Origin: UBA10649 sp965278965
GTDB lineage: Bacteria > Actinomycetota > Actinomycetes > S36-B12
Assembly (NCBI GenBank): GCA_965278965.1
Contig: OZ257127.1
Coordinates: 186,001 to 250,000, forward strand
DNA: 64,000 nucleotides
Direction of reading: 5' to 3'
In this document: positions 61,958-64,000 of the stretch, piece after piece
How positions within the stretch are numbered: the stretch's first letter is position 1
Layout of the letters: the number at the start of each line of letters is the position of its first letter
Made by a program: the position numbers and the translations under genes
Notes under the pieces: model-generated
Database searches by the model: none
The model's input: the letters and a program-made list of their open reading frames with translations, nothing else
Told to the model about the DNA's origin: nothing

Positions 61958-62848
61958 ATGCCGATTCACCCCGCAGCAGACGCCAGCAGCGCCCCGTTCG
62001 TCGTGAGCGCGGCCGGGGCCGGAGCCCTCTCCGCCCGGCAGGTCCGCTCCGCGTCGCTGGTCGTGCCGTCGCGCGGAGTGCGCGTCGGCCGCGATATCGA
62101 CCCGGATGCGGTCGCGGCGCGGGTCGCCGTGCTCGCCTCAGGGCCCGATGCTGTCCTCACAGATCTGACGTGCGCGCAGCACTGGGACCTGCCGCTTCCG
62201 CCGTGGATCGCGTTGGGCGGCAAGCAGCCGGCGTCGGTGTCCATCCGACAGACCTCGACCCGGCCGCAGCGTCGCGGTGTGCGGGGACGACGGGTCGACC
62301 TGCCGGATGAGCACGTCACGGAGCACGCCGGCCTTCCGGTGACGACACCAGCTCGCACGTGGATCGACTGTGCTGGCCTTATGCCGATCGAGCATGTCGT
62401 CGCGATGGGCGATGCCATCCTCCGCCGAGACCTCGCGACGCGAGACGAGCTGCGCGACCTCGTTCGGTGGGCGCACGGCCGGCGCGGAGTGAAGACCGCC
62501 CGCACGGCTCTGCCGGTCCTCGACTCCGGTTCGCAGTCCCCGGGTGAGTCCCGGACCCGCAGCATCCTGGTGCTCGGAAAGGTCCCGCCGCCGGCCTGCA
62601 ACGTCGACATCCACGACCGTGGGCAGTGGATCGCACGTGGCGACATGGTGTGGACCGGGCAGCAGGTTGTCGTCGAGTACGACGGCGCACATCACGGCGG
62701 AGAGTCGCAACGCCGGCATGACGCGACCCGTCGCAACCTGCTGACCCGCGCCGGTTGGATCGTCATCGTCGTCACCGCGGACCAACTGACGAAGCCGTGG
62801 GTCCTGATCGAGCTGGTCCGCGCGGCCCTCACATCACGCGAACGGTGA
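61958..62848 (+). CDS. DUF559 nuclease-like protein with AbiEi-type N-terminus
   Basis: Protein of 296 residues. The N-terminal half (LSARQVRSASLVVPSRGVRVG, then DAVLTDLTCAQHWDLPLPPW) resembles the winged-helix and linker of AbiEi-type antitoxin-like proteins. The C-terminal part holds a Vsr/DUF559-like core: GDMVWTGQQVVVEYDG, with E240 and D242, then RRHDATRRNLLTRAGW. It may be a DNA endonuclease; activity is unproven. Flanked by two copies of the same palindrome, the right copy overlapping its stop codon. Confidence 0.78.
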   Translation: MPIHPAADASSAPFVVSAAGAGALSARQVRSASLVVPSRGVRVGRDIDPDAVAARVAVLASGPDAVLTDLTCAQHWDLPLPPWIALGGKQPASVSIRQTSTRPQRRGVRGRRVDLPDEHVTEHAGLPVTTPARTWIDCAGLMPIEHVVAMGDAILRRDLATRDELRDLVRWAHGRRGVKTARTALPVLDSGSQSPGESRTRSILVLGKVPPPACNVDIHDRGQWIARGDMVWTGQQVVVEYDGAHHGGESQRRHDATRRNLLTRAGWIVIVVTADQLTKPWVLIELVRAALTSRER

Positions 62849-62898
62849 GCTGTCGTCGCCTCAGTCGCCGGTGAGACGACGACAGCTCACCGTTCGCG
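62837..62898. repeat. Long-stem palindrome copy C (22-18-22), right of DUF559 gene
   Basis: Perfect 22-bp arms (62837-62858 and 62877-62898) and an 18-base loop. The left arm contains the DUF559 stop codon (62846-62848). It ends 20 bases before the tdk stop. Confidence 0.9.
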
Positions 62899-62917
62899 GA
62901 AGGAGCGCGGAAGGCGG

Positions 62918-63595
62918 TCAGGCGAAGGGGAGCGGGTCCGGCGACATGTGCGCCTGACGCGCGCGGGCCGACGTCATGTGTGCGCGGTAGTGCGTGCGGC
63001 ACAGGACCTCGTACGCCACCTCGCCGGCCGGGTGCACGACGTCGTCGTCCGACGCGCTCGCAGTGTCGCCAACGACGACCTGGCTGCCCTCCACGACCAT
63101 CTGTCCGTCGACGGTGCGCGCGTTGTGGATCGCCCGTGCCCCGCACCAGCACAACGCCTCGACCTGGAGCACCTGGACCCGGTCGGCCAGCTCGACCAAC
63201 CGCGCCGAGCCGGGGAACAGGCGCGTGCGGAAGTCCGTCATGATCCCGAACGCGTACACGTCGACGCCGAGCTCATCGACGATGACCGCAAGCTGCTCGA
63301 CCTGCGCGGGCGAGTAGAACTGCGCCTCGTCACAGATGAGGTAGTCGATCCGCTCGCCGGCGGACAGCCGGGAGACGACGTCCTCGCGCAGGTCCAGGGC
63401 CTCGTCGACCTCGACGGCCGGCACCTGCAGGCCCAGCCGGCTCGAGAGCACCGACTCCCCCGCCCGGTCCAGCCGGGTGAACACCAGGCCGGCACGTCCG
63501 CGCGAGGCATGGTTGTGGTCGGTCTGCAGCGCCAGCGTCGACTTGCCGCAGTCCATCGTCCCTGCGTAGAAGATCAGCTCCGCCACGGACCGCAT
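62918..63595 (-). CDS. tdk: Thymidine kinase
   Basis: Type II thymidine kinase of 225 residues that salvages thymidine to dTMP. Seen: P-loop YAGTMDCGKSTLALQ, Walker B-like DYLICDEAQFYSPAQVEQL, and the lasso/zinc region with CWCGARAIHNARTVDG and later CRTHY. ATG 63595. Converges with the DUF559 gene. Confidence 0.96.
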   Translation of the reverse strand: MRSVAELIFYAGTMDCGKSTLALQTDHNHASRGRAGLVFTRLDRAGESVLSSRLGLQVPAVEVDEALDLREDVVSRLSAGERIDYLICDEAQFYSPAQVEQLAVIVDELGVDVYAFGIMTDFRTRLFPGSARLVELADRVQVLQVEALCWCGARAIHNARTVDGQMVVEGSQVVVGDTASASDDDVVHPAGEVAYEVLCRTHYRAHMTSARARQAHMSPDPLPFA

Positions 63596-63629
63596 CGTGC
63601 CAGCCCCGGTCCGGCCGCGGGCCGCCGGT

Positions 63630-64000
63630 TCAGCCCCGGGCCACCAACGCGGGCACCAGGACCTCGTCGTCGGTCAGCGCGCCGTGCTGGCCGATCAGCG
63701 CACTGACCCGCGCGTCGGACCGGGTCGCCAGCTTCACCTGGCCGCGCGAGACGGCCATCAGGTCCCCGATCCGTTCGGCGACGAAGGGGTCGACCTCGCC
63801 CATCAGCCCGCCGTCGATGACCTCGAGCCGCGTCAGCACCTGCACGCGGTCGCCGAGCACGGCCGTCCACGCCGCATGCACGTCGGCCTCGGCTCCCGGC
63901 CGCACATACACGTGCCGGGCCCGCGGGTCGCCGACGACGCGACGCACGCCCGCGGTCAGTGCGCGGTTGTCATCGACCACCACCGCCTGGTCCATCGGGG
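63630..64000 (-). CDS. Alkaline phosphatase/nucleotide pyrophosphatase superfamily protein (C-terminal part)
   Basis: Only the last 123 codons are in the window; the gene starts beyond base 64000. The tail GEVDPFVAERIGDLMAVSRGQVKLATRSD followed by LIGQHGALTDDEVLVPAL is the C-terminal end of the AP-superfamily phosphodiesterases, with the metal-binding histidine in GQHGALT. Members of this group hydrolyse nucleotides or phosphodiesters. Its place beside tdk is common in Micrococcales. The in-frame ATG at 63995 is internal. Confidence 0.8.
   Translation of the reverse strand, partial: PMDQAVVVDDNRALTAGVRRVVGDPRARHVYVRPGAEADVHAAWTAVLGDRVQVLTRLEVIDGGLMGEVDPFVAERIGDLMAVSRGQVKLATRSDARVSALIGQHGALTDDEVLVPALVARG

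Noticed and set aside
61858..62310. Arg-rich 150-codon frame over the start of the DUF559 gene
   Set aside because: Overlaps the DUF559 frame, which has recognisable domains; the alternative has only Arg/Ala-rich low complexity.
61793..62898. Classical insertion sequence with terminal inverted repeats
   Set aside because: There is no transposase-like protein, no target-site duplication at the outer edges, and the repeats are each complete palindromes, not simple ends.

Overview
The window is about 70% GC with dense, translationally coupled genes. It is chromosomal DNA of a high-GC actinobacterium. Lineage markers are RbpA, SepH, OpcA, DUF3000, DUF3159, DUF3710, DUF3093, DUF4193 and the tkt-tal-zwf-opcA-pgl / rbpA-secG-tpiA-pgk-gap block. 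The gene set fits Micrococcales, perhaps near Cellulomonadaceae; the family is inference. No rRNA, tRNA, CRISPR array, transposase or phage module was seen, and no gene-free stretch exceeds 300 bases.

Layout. 1-4349 (minus): Fe-S assembly operon sufR-sufB-sufD-Rieske-sufC, each junction a 4-base start/stop overlap, with a CAAC-N6-GTTG operator over the sufR start. 4449-9454: ABC exporter, zinc metallopeptidase, and haem A synthesis (ctaA, ctaB). 9582-16032 (plus): pentose phosphate genes. 16076-19781 (minus): rbpA, secG and lower glycolysis. 19965-25309: GGDEF-EAL protein, PlsC-type acyltransferase, Glu-Q tRNA synthetase and a frameshifted polytopic membrane protein. 25362-33943: accessory metabolism (DUF885 peptidase, acyl-ACP desaturase, enoyl-CoA hydratase, NUDIX-like DUF4916, LysE exporter, MsrB, EamA exporter), then DUF3000 and an RNase D-like protein. 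34020-37324: beta-oxidation pair fadA-fadB. 37357-42462: DrrAB-like exporter, nitronate monooxygenase, dxs. 42605-45262: aconitase under a 22-bp palindrome. 45346-48856: TadE-TadE-TadG surface operon of lower GC. 49118-59474: a block in the gene order I recall from the Mycobacterium tuberculosis Rv2689-Rv2701 region (RNA methyltransferase, KimA-like K+ permease, two TrkA subunits, DUF3159, OB-fold, DUF3710, dut, DUF3093, DUF4193, inositol monophosphatase). 59548-64000: MFS transporter, a SepH lacking its usual N-terminus, a DUF559 nuclease-like gene, tdk and the end of an alkaline-phosphatase-superfamily gene.

Functional links. The suf operon makes Fe-S clusters for enzymes such as aconitase. 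The pentose phosphate block supplies NADPH and triose phosphates, and triose phosphate plus pyruvate feed Dxs. The KimA-like permease and TrkA pair look like one potassium-homeostasis unit.

Most unusual non-coding signal: a family of long-stem palindromes (stems 20-23 bp, loop always 18 nt) in three copies, two of which bracket the DUF559 gene, plus other long hairpins at 3' ends. Many genes also have a TANNNT box 5-9 bases before the start codon, the signature of leaderless transcription, which settles several starts.
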